DNA of 29,181 nucleotides, from contig CAVCEE010000025.1 in NCBI GenBank assembly GCA_963601185.1, forward strand, positions 1 to 29,181, given 5' to 3'. This document shows, piece by piece, positions 1 to 6,209 of the stretch. The position numbers and the translations under genes were made by a program. The notes below the pieces were generated by a model. That model did not search any database. It worked only from the letters and a program-made list of their open reading frames with translations, and was not told the origin of the DNA. This DNA comes from Limisoma sp963601185. GTDB lineage: Bacteria; Bacteroidota; Bacteroidia; Bacteroidales; Muribaculaceae. Position 1 is the stretch's first letter. The number at the start of each line of letters is the position of its first letter.

Positions 1-124
1 GATAGTCCATGGCGAACACCGCCACCTCATGCCCATGCGCCTTGAGCAGCTGCTCAAGGTTGAGCATATATATACAGTCACCGCCACGGCGGTAATAGAA
101 TTTGTTTGCTAATAAGAATTTCAT
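1..124 (-). CDS. Glycosyltransferase (family 4-like), N-terminal 41 residues only
   Basis: Only the first 41 codons lie in the window; the gene runs off the left edge. The product begins MKFLLANKFYYRRGGDCIYM and continues with NLEQLLKAHGHEVAVFAMDY. That is the usual opening of GT4-type glycosyltransferases of Bacteroidetes polysaccharide loci: a first Rossmann strand, a Gly-rich turn, then a helix ending in GHEV. Such enzymes transfer a sugar from a nucleotide donor to a lipid-linked glycan at the inner face of the cytoplasmic membrane. The ATG overlaps the stop of the upstream small gene as ATGA (121-124), which suggests translational coupling and supports this start. Donor and acceptor cannot be told. 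The assignment rests on the N-terminus alone. Confidence 0.8.
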   Translation of the reverse strand, partial: MKFLLANKFYYRRGGDCIYMLNLEQLLKAHGHEVAVFAMDY

Positions 125-360
125 TTCGTTTTTATACAAAGATTTGCATTACCATCAACATAATAAAGTTCTATCTTACCTTCATCCTTCAACTTTTGCA
201 TTACTTTTTTGGATGTATGAAAGTCAAAGTGCTTACGTCTTAAAATTTGATAGATTAGCCAATAAACAGTTACGAACCCCTGTCCATTATCCTTAGCCCA
301 AGATTCCATAATTGAAAGTTCAGACATAAATCTATCTTCATCTTCATTAATATCTCTCAA
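121..360 (-). CDS. Small winged-helix-like protein of unknown function
   Basis: A 79-residue protein if it starts at TTG 360; ATG 327 would give 68 residues, and I cannot decide between them. The C-terminal two thirds (from about FVTVYWLIYQILRRKHFDF through KVMQKLKDEGKIELYYVDG) read as helix, helix, then a beta hairpin, which resembles a winged-helix DNA-binding domain. That is inferred from the pattern only, and I recognise no named family. It starts 30 bp after the PIN-domain gene and overlaps the next gene by four bases, so the three are probably cotranscribed. In this position it could be a regulator or partner of the PIN protein. Confidence 0.6.
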   Translation of the reverse strand: MRDINEDEDRFMSELSIMESWAKDNGQGFVTVYWLIYQILRRKHFDFHTSKKVMQKLKDEGKIELYYVDGNANLCIKTK

Positions 361-390
361 ATAAGGTAGTTAAGGCTCTTCTTTTGAACC

Positions 391-1557
391 TTAATGTTGA
401 TTGTCTTTCAAATCTTCCTCTGTTTCTATTTTTGTGATGTCTACGGATGTGATTTGCTTTGCTGACAATTCTTCGTCAATACCAATGCAACCTTCTTCGT
501 CATCCTGCTCACTATTGCCAATTACAGGTATAAACGTTAAAGGAATAAATTTCTCGGCATTGAAGATATACATCATCTTATGTGTATTTCGATAGACATC
601 AACGATGTAATGATTGAAAGGAGATCCATCTGTCTTTATCCAATAGGATTTGGCGATATCTCTTGTCAAGAATATGACATCTTTATTTTCTCTACTCATA
701 TAAGTCAACAGTTCATGGTAAATGATAAAATCTCCAGTTGGATCAAAACCATCGTTTATCTTTCCACGATCTCCACATCCAGGAAAACAATAAGGAAGTT
801 TTTTGTTTTCTCCCTCAATTTTATGTTTGTTAAAATCTTCAAGCAATTGATTATACTTATCCTTTAAAAAGATTAACTCCTCATCACTTAAAGACTTTAA
901 TATATGTGTTTTACATAAAGATTGGAGTACAGGATCTTTTGATTCGGAAATACTTAAGGGTAAGAGCTTGTCAACATTGTCATTCAAGGCTTTTGAAACA
1001 GGTTCAACCAATTCGTCTAACTTATTTTTAAATTCATCTGACGAATCATTCTCATCAATGTATTTTTTCAGTACATCAATTAAAGGAATGACATCTGTCA
1101 TATCATTCTTAATCAGACTATTTTGAGACAACTGTTTGAGTTGCGAAGCAGCAGTCTTATTAGCTTTTTTCAAGCTTGTCACAAATTGCTTGGCTTGGTC
1201 TTTTAGGTTCTTCAATTGTATTTGAAAAGCTTCTATCTTTTCCAACCGATGTCTCATAAATTCAATCTCCACTTGAGACGGAATGATAATCCGATGAGCA
1301 TTATTGTCCATGAATTTCAAAAATTCATTCCGCTCTGTATTTGACATTTTATACAAATCTAAAAGAAGATTAGTATCAAATGCCAATATGACATCAGAAG
1401 AAATAACATCTTTCAATTCTGTTAGGTGCTCTCTATAATAGTCGTAAGCACTTTGGGTAAGTTTAATATCGCTACACAATGTATGAAAGCAGAATTGTTC
1501 ACAAACCTTTTGCTGAACAGAAAGGTCTATTGATTTTTTTGAAATTTCCTTATTCAT
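391..1557 (-). CDS. PIN-like domain protein (PIN_8 / DUF4935 type), putative ribonuclease
   Basis: A 388-residue protein. Residues about 55-110 contain FDTNLLLDLYKMS followed by RIIIPSQVEIEFMRHRLEKI, the first half of the PIN_8 type of PIN domain with the expected first acidic residue (Asp61). A long helical, probably coiled-coil insert covers about 110-255. The second half follows, with FPGCGDRGKINDGFDPTGDF and then DVIFLTRDIAKSYW, carrying the later acidic residues of the metal site. PIN domains are metal-dependent nucleases, mostly acting on RNA. PIN_8 proteins are often found with toxins and defence genes, but their substrates are largely unknown. No transmembrane segment is seen. The gene lies between a small Cas2/SinR-like gene and a winged-helix-like gene in an AT-rich block inside a polysaccharide locus, which suggests an acquired cassette. 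Confidence 0.8.
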   Translation of the reverse strand: MNKEISKKSIDLSVQQKVCEQFCFHTLCSDIKLTQSAYDYYREHLTELKDVISSDVILAFDTNLLLDLYKMSNTERNEFLKFMDNNAHRIIIPSQVEIEFMRHRLEKIEAFQIQLKNLKDQAKQFVTSLKKANKTAASQLKQLSQNSLIKNDMTDVIPLIDVLKKYIDENDSSDEFKNKLDELVEPVSKALNDNVDKLLPLSISESKDPVLQSLCKTHILKSLSDEELIFLKDKYNQLLEDFNKHKIEGENKKLPYCFPGCGDRGKINDGFDPTGDFIIYHELLTYMSRENKDVIFLTRDIAKSYWIKTDGSPFNHYIVDVYRNTHKMMYIFNAEKFIPLTFIPVIGNSEQDDEEGCIGIDEELSAKQITSVDITKIETEEDLKDNQH

Positions 1558-1600
1558 GTAGCAATCCCTTTATATCATCACTATCCGACATAACTTTTCT

Positions 1601-1822
1601 CTATGCAGCTGGAGATTCTACACTTATAATAAAAATAGAATCCACATCATAAGGAGAATTTTTGATGGAATCACGTACATATACAACATCTTGCTCTGTG
1701 GCAAGTAAGAAAGAATGTTCTGTAAGTTGCTCTGTATGTCCCATAGAACACAATAAGTCGTAGATTTTTTCATCCACCTCAACAAGTTCGTCATACTCTA
1801 TGCCTACTATATATTTATTCAT
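1601..1822 (-). CDS. Small protein, possibly Cas2/SinR-like ferredoxin fold
   Basis: A 73-residue protein starting at ATG 1822 (MNKYIVGIEYDELVEVDEKI); a longer reading would need a TTG. It has a first strand (KYIVGIEY), a helix (VDEKIYDLLCSMG), a strand reading SFLLATE, a helix with YVRDSIKN, and a last strand DSIFIISVESPAA. This order resembles the small SinR-family/Cas2-like ferredoxin-fold proteins (strand-helix-strand, then D..IRD, then a closing strand), but that is inference and no catalytic residue can be named. It sits 43 bp upstream of the PIN_8 gene in the same direction, so it may be an antitoxin, subunit or regulator of it. Confidence 0.55.
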   Translation of the reverse strand: MNKYIVGIEYDELVEVDEKIYDLLCSMGHTEQLTEHSFLLATEQDVVYVRDSIKNSPYDVDSIFIISVESPAA

Positions 1823-1871
1823 ATTTTTCAAAAACTACCATTAAGTAATTAGGATACAATAAGATTGCCAC

Positions 1872-2504
1872 CTACGACCTTAAAGCCTCTCTCAGATACT
1901 CCCACATTCTCTTTCGATATTTAAGTGTTCTCTCAACAACCCCGTTCCAATCAATCTTTTCATTCATGATAATCTCTAAATCAGACTCAGCAGTAACCCT
2001 TCGACTATTCAATCCAAGATTACCACAAACGGTATCAATTCGAGAGTGCTTGGAAGCACCAGAATTAGCGGTATACCTGTTGAATATAACAAACTGCTTT
2101 TCCATAAGGATGCTAAAAGCACAACCATGGAAAGAGTCTGTAAATACATACTCTGCACCACGAAGAATATTCAAGAATTTATTGGGGTCAACATCAAATG
2201 GAGTAATGTCACCAAAATGCTCATCATACTCCACATATTGATCCAAGAACTTTAAGAATACAACTTTCAAGCCCTTCTTCTCAGCAAACTTCTTCACCGC
2301 CTCACGGTATACCACATTAGAGCCTAAGAAAAAACAGAAAATATACGGTTCTTCATCTGCCTTTTCCTCTGGAATCAACTTTCCCCATTGCTCCTTATCC
2401 AAAGCGAACACGGGATCCATCAATACAGGTACATCTCTTCCTGTCAATTCCTTCACGATCTCAGCACCTCTGTTTTTACGACAACTTACATAATCTATTC
2501 TCAT
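1872..2504 (-). CDS. Polysaccharide pyruvyl transferase family protein, N-terminally truncated
   Basis: A 210-residue product matching the C-terminal half of the polysaccharide pyruvyl transferase family (usually about 350-400 residues). It opens DYVSCRKNRGAEIVKELTGR, which corresponds to the internal S-V/C-R-E-x-S-G segment found after about 130-150 residues in full proteins. It then has PVLMDPVFALDKEQW, PYIFCFFLGSN and the strongly conserved VFTDSFHGCAFSILM. The family adds pyruvate ketals to sugars of surface glycans from phosphoenolpyruvate. The missing N-terminal half and the AT-rich stretch that replaces it (2505-2582) point to a deletion or insertion at this edge, next to phage-like genes. 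ATG 2504 may be a fortuitous start. I regard it as probably non-functional, but the family call is firm. Confidence 0.75.
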   Translation of the reverse strand: MRIDYVSCRKNRGAEIVKELTGRDVPVLMDPVFALDKEQWGKLIPEEKADEEPYIFCFFLGSNVVYREAVKKFAEKKGLKVVFLKFLDQYVEYDEHFGDITPFDVDPNKFLNILRGAEYVFTDSFHGCAFSILMEKQFVIFNRYTANSGASKHSRIDTVCGNLGLNSRRVTAESDLEIIMNEKIDWNGVVERTLKYRKRMWEYLREALRS

Positions 2505-2582
2505 TATATAAACAGGTGTATTATAATAAACTAATAATCAATGATTTATAATTACTTGAAATTTATTGCTGAAAATTTGCTA

Positions 2583-3242
2583 TTAGACTTCCTCGTATAA
2601 TTCGCTTTCGCGTCTCTCTATTTCGCTATCCAAAAACTCTAACCAATCTTTCTTTGTCTTTAGTTCTTTGTCCGTATTAGCGTCAAAGCCTTTAGGTATG
2701 AATTTAACACCGAAGTTAGATAATAACCATTTCACAAATCGCACTACCTCAAACTCCGTTTCGTCTGCATCACTATCTATTACTTTGACTTTGCCGTATA
2801 GTGGCGTATTGTCACCAGCTTTTATAAAACCTATGCAGGGTAAAAAGTCCTTATCCGACCATTTGCGAAAACTTTTTTGTTCGTCTTTTTGTATGTACCC
2901 TATAAGTTTTTTGTCATTGCGGTAAACGGCGATGGCGTTTTTGTAGTACTGGTTTGTTGGTTCAGGGCAAACGTAGCCTAAGAAACCGCCTATATCCTGC
3001 GTGCTGTTATGATGCTGCACATCTGCTATCGCGCAAAAGTAATCCGGATTGCCCGACACTTTTACCGTAATAGGGATGGACGGCTGATTGTTCGTTTTAT
3101 CTTTGCTTAACCATTTCTTAATTGTAACTACTATCTTATAAAAGGCATAAACAATTAATCCGAGTAGCGACAAACAACCTAACCATTCAGTATTGGTGTA
3201 AAGTGATACAATTAATAGTATAATCAATAAAATTGCTATCAT
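2583..3242 (-). CDS. Membrane-anchored HIRAN-like domain protein, phage-associated
   Basis: A 219-residue protein with one or two N-terminal membrane segments (residues about 2-20 and 22-40), then a Lys-rich basic stretch and a soluble domain. Residues about 80-160 contain GFLGYVCPEPTNQYYKNAIA followed by VYRNDKKLIGYIQKDEQKSF. This matches the HIRAN signature (N-x-x-D/K-x-NAI-x-V, then K-x-I-GY-I). HIRAN domains bind DNA ends or damaged DNA in helicases; a membrane-tethered version is unusual. The C-terminus is charged and helical. The start overlaps the repressor stop as ATGA, so it is cotranscribed and probably coupled with the lysogeny repressor. Superinfection exclusion is a reasonable guess from context only. 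Confidence 0.6.
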   Translation of the reverse strand: MIAILLIILLIVSLYTNTEWLGCLSLLGLIVYAFYKIVVTIKKWLSKDKTNNQPSIPITVKVSGNPDYFCAIADVQHHNSTQDIGGFLGYVCPEPTNQYYKNAIAVYRNDKKLIGYIQKDEQKSFRKWSDKDFLPCIGFIKAGDNTPLYGKVKVIDSDADETEFEVVRFVKWLLSNFGVKFIPKGFDANTDKELKTKKDWLEFLDSEIERRESELYEEV

Positions 3243-3628
3243 TTTCCCAATAGTGTTAATAGGGTTTGTATCTGCTTGTCTTTTTCAGCCAGCATATCAC
3301 GCACGAAATTTTCAGATAGTACGGCGGTTTGCTGACCTATAACAGTAGCGTTCTTTCCGGTAACGCTATGCGCACCAGTTATGCTTGAAGCCTTACACAT
3401 TTCACCGGTGCCACGCAAAAGCCAATCCGTGGACACATCCGGACAGGCGGCAAGCACGCGTAAAATACTATCCAGTGAGATAGCCGCACCGTGGCTAAGT
3501 TGGCTGTTTAGTCGTTTTTGTGCCGGAGCGTCACCAGCCGCTACCGCATTTTGGGTAATTCCTTTTTCTTTCAGCAGCAGGTTTATGCGGTTGCGTACTT
3601 CCGCCGCATCGTTTTCGTAGTTGTTCAT
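3239..3628 (-). CDS. Phage-type HTH transcriptional repressor
   Basis: A 129-residue protein. Residues about 10-75 form a lambda-repressor-like HTH with the pattern INLLLKEKGITQNAVAAGD, then LNSQLSHGAAISLDSILRVL and DVSTDWLLRGTGEM, which is the standard XRE signature of Bacteroidales prophage repressors. The C-terminus (NFVRDMLAEKDKQIQTLLTL) is an amphipathic helix, probably for oligomerisation. It reads leftward, away from a group of small rightward genes, with a 265 bp control region between, like a lysogeny/early-gene switch. No LexA-type cleavage domain is present, so induction would not be by self-cleavage. It overlaps the downstream HIRAN-like gene by four bases. Confidence 0.8.
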   Translation of the reverse strand: MNNYENDAAEVRNRINLLLKEKGITQNAVAAGDAPAQKRLNSQLSHGAAISLDSILRVLAACPDVSTDWLLRGTGEMCKASSITGAHSVTGKNATVIGQQTAVLSENFVRDMLAEKDKQIQTLLTLLGK

Positions 3629-3698
3629 AACTTTCTAAAGTCAATTGCACACCTGATTAGACGCTATTTTCTAATAAAATACCGCTAAACGGGTAAAT

Positions 3699-3720
3699 CT
3701 TCTCCAAATTCTTTTGGAAG
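3699..3720. promoter_or_regulatory. Imperfect dyad, candidate repressor operator
   Basis: The segment reads CTTCTCCAAA, TT, CTTTTGGAAG, with CCAAA and TTTGG arms about a TTCT centre and flanking CTT/AAG. It lies in the divergent control region and overlaps the TTG of the proposed rightward promoter at 3714. A repressor bound here would block early transcription. Seen by eye only; no second copy of the dyad was noticed. Confidence 0.3.
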
Positions 3721-3742
3721 TACCCGAAAACATTCATCTTTG
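3714..3742 (+). promoter_or_regulatory. Candidate early promoter of the phage-like module
   Basis: TTG at 3714-3716 and CATCTTTG at 3735-3742 with an 18 bp spacer. This resembles the Bacteroidetes sigma-ABfr promoter (TTG, about 19 bp, TAnnTTTG) with one mismatch in the -7 box. It would give a leader of about 145 nt before the first early gene. Confidence 0.4.
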
Positions 3743-3782
3743 CACCAACAAACGAATGAATGAACGAACGGCACACAAGAAA

Positions 3783-3842
3783 GACTGCCGACCTAACAGA
3801 CCGATTCCACATAACTACCATTGGCAAAGGTAGGCAGTTTTT
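3783..3842 (+). promoter_or_regulatory. Leader with two mutually exclusive stems and a T-run (attenuator-like)
   Basis: ACTGCCGACC (3784-3793) can pair with GGTAGGCAGT (3829-3838) with one mismatch, and the 3' arm is followed directly by TTTT, as in a terminator. CTACC (3815-3819) can instead pair with GGTAG (3829-3833), which removes the long stem. Both compete for the same 3' arm. The layout could attenuate early-gene transcription. The pairing is seen in the sequence; the function is inferred. Confidence 0.3.
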
Positions 3843-3893
3843 CCGAATGTGCCAACAAACGAACGAAGTATTTACCGAAAAATGGAAAGTATA

Positions 3894-4097
3894 ATGCAGA
3901 ATGTTACTGAAAAAATTACCCGTGAACGTCTGCGGACAATGCGGAACGGGGAAAGCGTTACGGTGCAGTGTGCGGACGGCTACGACTTGGACAGCCAGAA
4001 AAACACCGCCTACGCGATGCAGAAAATGGAAAACTGCCGCTTTGCTTGCAAGACTGAGGGGCTGACGCTAACCGTTACAAAGTATGGTATCAGTTAA
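3894..4097 (+). CDS. Hypothetical early phage protein
   Basis: A 67-residue protein from ATG 3894 (MQNVTEKITRERLRTMRNGE). GGAAAG at 3884-3889 is a plausible ribosome-binding site for this start; ATG 3882 and GTG 3849 are in frame upstream. It is a small, charged protein with the internal pattern GESVTVQCADGYDLDSQKNT and a basic C-terminal hairpin. I recognise the type as one that accompanies repressors in Bacteroidales prophages but know no function. Its end overlaps the next gene (start 4084), so the two are probably coupled. It is the first gene after the candidate early promoter and attenuator-like leader. Confidence 0.55.
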   Translation: MQNVTEKITRERLRTMRNGESVTVQCADGYDLDSQKNTAYAMQKMENCRFACKTEGLTLTVTKYGIS

Positions 4098-4284
4098 ACC
4101 GGTGTGCGACCCCGATAGACGCTACAGCCAAAAGGAGGCGGCAAAGATACTGGGCGTGGAACGCCACACTATCAGACGCTGGGAGACAGAGGGCTGCATA
4201 CGCTTTGAGGTTCGCAAAGCCGGGCGGACCAAGTTCACGACAGGCCGCCAAATTATCAAGTGTTGGGAAACGACCTATATGTAA
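4084..4284 (+). CDS. MerR-type helix-turn-helix DNA-binding protein (excisionase-like)
   Basis: A 66-residue protein that is nearly all one DNA-binding domain. It has RYSQKEAAKILGVERHTIRR followed by WETEGCIRFEVRKAGRTKF, a MerR/excisionase-type winged helix: helix, turn, recognition helix, then the wing. It is too short to carry an effector domain, so it is either an Xis-like architectural protein or a small early regulator. It overlaps the preceding small gene by 14 bases. No integrase or transposase remains nearby, so any partner in excision or transposition has been lost or lies elsewhere. Confidence 0.7.
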   Translation: MVSVKPVCDPDRRYSQKEAAKILGVERHTIRRWETEGCIRFEVRKAGRTKFTTGRQIIKCWETTYM

Positions 4285-4385
4285 AATATCAACTATCAGA
4301 ATTATGAGTTTACAAATGCCATTAAAGAAAACACCGCAGGGGTACATCCCTAACTGCGAGACGCTACGATGAGGTGGGCAACGTA

Positions 4386-4562
4386 ATGCGCCAATCTTTC
4401 AAGGGTGGGCGCGTCCGCTTCAACTACTACAAAAGCACCGGACTTGCCGAGGCTTTGGTGGATAATAGAACGGTGGGCAACTGGTATGATGTCACTGTGG
4501 GTATGTGGGGCGACATACTCTATACTCTGGAAACCGAATTTAAGGACAAAATAACAGTATAA
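4386..4562 (+). CDS. Small phage-like protein, probable 3' part of a frameshifted gene
   Basis: 58 residues from ATG 4386 (MRQSFKGGRVRFNYYKSTGL), with a strong-looking ribosome-binding site GAGGTGG at 4371-4377; GTG 4374 is an alternative. It is rich in Gly, Trp and Tyr (VGNWYDVTVGMWGDILYTLE). No family is recognised. Just upstream, ATG 4304 opens a 22-codon reading frame (MSLQMPLKKTPQGYIPNCET...) that stops at 4370-4372. Re-inserting five bases (CTACG) at the junction would join the two into one protein of about 86 residues, so this may be the remnant of a longer gene. Confidence 0.45.
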   Translation: MRQSFKGGRVRFNYYKSTGLAEALVDNRTVGNWYDVTVGMWGDILYTLETEFKDKITV

Positions 4563-4602
4563 GCTATGAAAAGAACTAACGGATTCATTTTTCTTTACAA
4601 AC

Positions 4603-4640
4603 AAAGAGTTTCCATTCCTTGTCGGGGTGGAAACTCTTTT
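4603..4640. terminator. Bidirectional terminator between the phage-like module and the helicase gene
   Basis: AAAGAGTTTCCA (4603-4614) pairs perfectly with TGGAAACTCTTT (4628-4639) around a 13-base loop, followed by T. It closes the rightward phage-like genes and lies 22 bp past the end of the leftward helicase gene. A 26-codon reading frame from ATG 4566 runs through it and is probably a fragment or chance. Confidence 0.75.
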
Positions 4641-4661
4641 GTGTAGGTGTCCGATTGCCGG

Positions 4662-6086
4662 TTATTTTGTTGCCAGTGGAGGATTGATGAGGTAGATGTG
4701 GTCGGTGGCGCGGGTGAACGAGGTGTAGAGCCAGCGGTAGAAATCCACGTTGGTGAATGCCTCTTCGGGCAGATAGCCCATGTCGACAAACACGTTGCGC
4801 CACTGTCCGCCCTGCGCCTTGTGGCACGTCACGGAGTAGGCGAACTTCACTTGCAGGGCGTTGAAAAATGGGTCTTGCTTCAGCCGCTTGTATTTCTCGC
4901 TCTTGCGCGGAATGTCGGCATACTCAGCCATCACGTTGTAGTAGAGAGCCTCGTTCTGCTGGCGTGTGAGCGACGGCGCTTCGGCATAGAGTGCATCGAG
5001 GATGATTTTGGTGTCAATCTCCGTGTGGTTGTAGTCAGGAAATTCAAGTGTGGCATCAGCAAAGCGGAAACCGTAGAGGTTGGTCACCTCCGATATGCGC
5101 TTCACAACGGCAACGTCGCCGTTGGCGATGAAATCGATGCCGTCGTAGTCGGCAGCCCAGAAATAGTTGTTTTTCGCCACGAGAAGCATATCGCCGGTGG
5201 TTATCTCCGCATCCATGTAGAGCACCCTTGCGCGTATGCCCTGGTTGAACATCACCGCACGCTTGTTGCTCCGGGTAATGATGATGGTGTTTTCGCGGCC
5301 GTCCTCGCCGGCATAGCAGTCCTCCACCTTTTCCGACAGGTATTCGCCGCTCACCACCTCCACGTCGGGAAACTGCGTCACCTCCAGCGTAGGGGCAGAC
5401 AACTTGCCCGACGCTATGATTTGGCGTATCATCGTGGCATTGTGCAAGATGCCCGATTCAAGTCGCTGGCGAGCCACCTGCGTAAGAGCGAAGTTGTAGA
5501 CCGTGAGTCCGTAGCCTTGCAGCGTGGCGGCAGACAGGGCTGGGCTGTCGGTGTAGCCCACCGGCGGTAGTTGCGCTACGTCGCCAAGTAGAATCAATCG
5601 GCAGTTGTCGCCGCTGTAGACGTAGGTTATCAGGTCGTCGAGCAAGCATCCAGTGCCAAACATCGCCCCTTCGGAGGCGTTGTTGGCAATCATCGAAGCC
5701 TCGTCGACGATGAAGAACGTATGCTTGTGGTTGTTGCGTGCGAGGCTGAACTTCGCGTCCTCGGGGTTGTAACGCTGGCTCTGGTAGATTTTGCGGTGGA
5801 TGGTGAACGCACTGTGGTCTGAATAGCCCGAAAACACCTTTGCCGCACGTCCGGTGGGCGCAAGTAGCACCGCCCTCATACGGAGGCTCGGCAACGCATT
5901 GACCAGCGCGCCGGCGAGCGATGTCTTGCCGGTGCCGGCATAGCCGTTGAGCAGAAACACGCTACGGTCGTCGCCGTCGGCAACAAACTTGCTCAACGCT
6001 GCGATGATTTCCATCTGCTGGCCGTTGGGCTCGTAGGGCAGACGGCGAATTATCTCCGTGCCTATGACCTGTTCTGTCTTGTTCAT
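4662..6086 (-). CDS. RecD/Dda-like ATP-dependent DNA helicase (SF1)
   Basis: A 474-residue SF1B helicase. Walker A GYAGTGKTS is at about residues 48-56, Walker B FFIVDEASMI at about 124-133, and motif III LILLGDVAQLPPVG at about 164-177. The C-terminal UvrD-like part has SVTCHKAQGGQWRNVFVDMG and then WLYTSFTRATDHIYLI. This is the AAA_30 plus UvrD_C_2 build of small RecD-like helicases such as phage T4 Dda, without the long N-terminus of RecD. It would unwind DNA 5' to 3' in repair or replication. I chose ATG 6086 because a good promoter ends 5 bp upstream; the longer TTG 6125 start would lie upstream of that promoter. It stands alone, divergent from argS. Confidence 0.85.
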   Translation of the reverse strand: MNKTEQVIGTEIIRRLPYEPNGQQMEIIAALSKFVADGDDRSVFLLNGYAGTGKTSLAGALVNALPSLRMRAVLLAPTGRAAKVFSGYSDHSAFTIHRKIYQSQRYNPEDAKFSLARNNHKHTFFIVDEASMIANNASEGAMFGTGCLLDDLITYVYSGDNCRLILLGDVAQLPPVGYTDSPALSAATLQGYGLTVYNFALTQVARQRLESGILHNATMIRQIIASGKLSAPTLEVTQFPDVEVVSGEYLSEKVEDCYAGEDGRENTIIITRSNKRAVMFNQGIRARVLYMDAEITTGDMLLVAKNNYFWAADYDGIDFIANGDVAVVKRISEVTNLYGFRFADATLEFPDYNHTEIDTKIILDALYAEAPSLTRQQNEALYYNVMAEYADIPRKSEKYKRLKQDPFFNALQVKFAYSVTCHKAQGGQWRNVFVDMGYLPEEAFTNVDFYRWLYTSFTRATDHIYLINPPLATK

Positions 6087-6091
6087 CTCTA

Positions 6092-6122
6092 CAAAACTAT
6101 TGAAAACCGCGAAACTACGCAA
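6092..6122 (-). promoter_or_regulatory. Promoter of the Dda-like helicase gene
   Basis: Read on the minus strand: TTG (6122-6120), 20 bp spacer, TAGTTTTG (6099-6092). The -7 box ends five bases before ATG 6086, so transcription should start at or next to the start codon and the mRNA should be leaderless or nearly so. Confidence 0.6.
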
Positions 6123-6128
6123 CAAATT

Positions 6129-6159
6129 TTGACGTTAACTCGGAAAATGCCTATCTTTG
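6129..6159 (+). promoter_or_regulatory. Promoter of argS
   Basis: TTG at 6129-6131, 20 bp spacer, TATCTTTG at 6152-6159, a full match to the Bacteroidetes housekeeping promoter. ATG 6210 lies 50 bp beyond the -7 box. Confidence 0.65.
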
Positions 6160-6209
6160 TAAACTGCATTAATATGTGATAAACAGAACAAAACGAAAAA
6201 ACAAGATAA

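Noticed and set aside
3744..3863. Short repeated words CCAACAAACGAA and GAATGAATGAACGAACG as possible integration (att) repeats or a small repeat array
   Set aside because: Only two copies of about 12 bases with low-complexity flanks; no integrase is present, and the spacing is not regular, so neither attachment sites nor a CRISPR-like array is supported.
4566..4646. 26-codon reading frame (MKRTNGFIFLYKQRVSIPCR...)
   Set aside because: It runs straight through a perfect terminator hairpin; more likely a remnant or chance frame than a gene.
4647..5570. Long rightward reading frame of about 307 codons opposite the helicase gene
   Set aside because: It is the antisense shadow of a helicase with all its motifs; the translated sequence is Val/His/Arg-rich without any recognisable domain, as expected of an opposite frame in GC-rich DNA.
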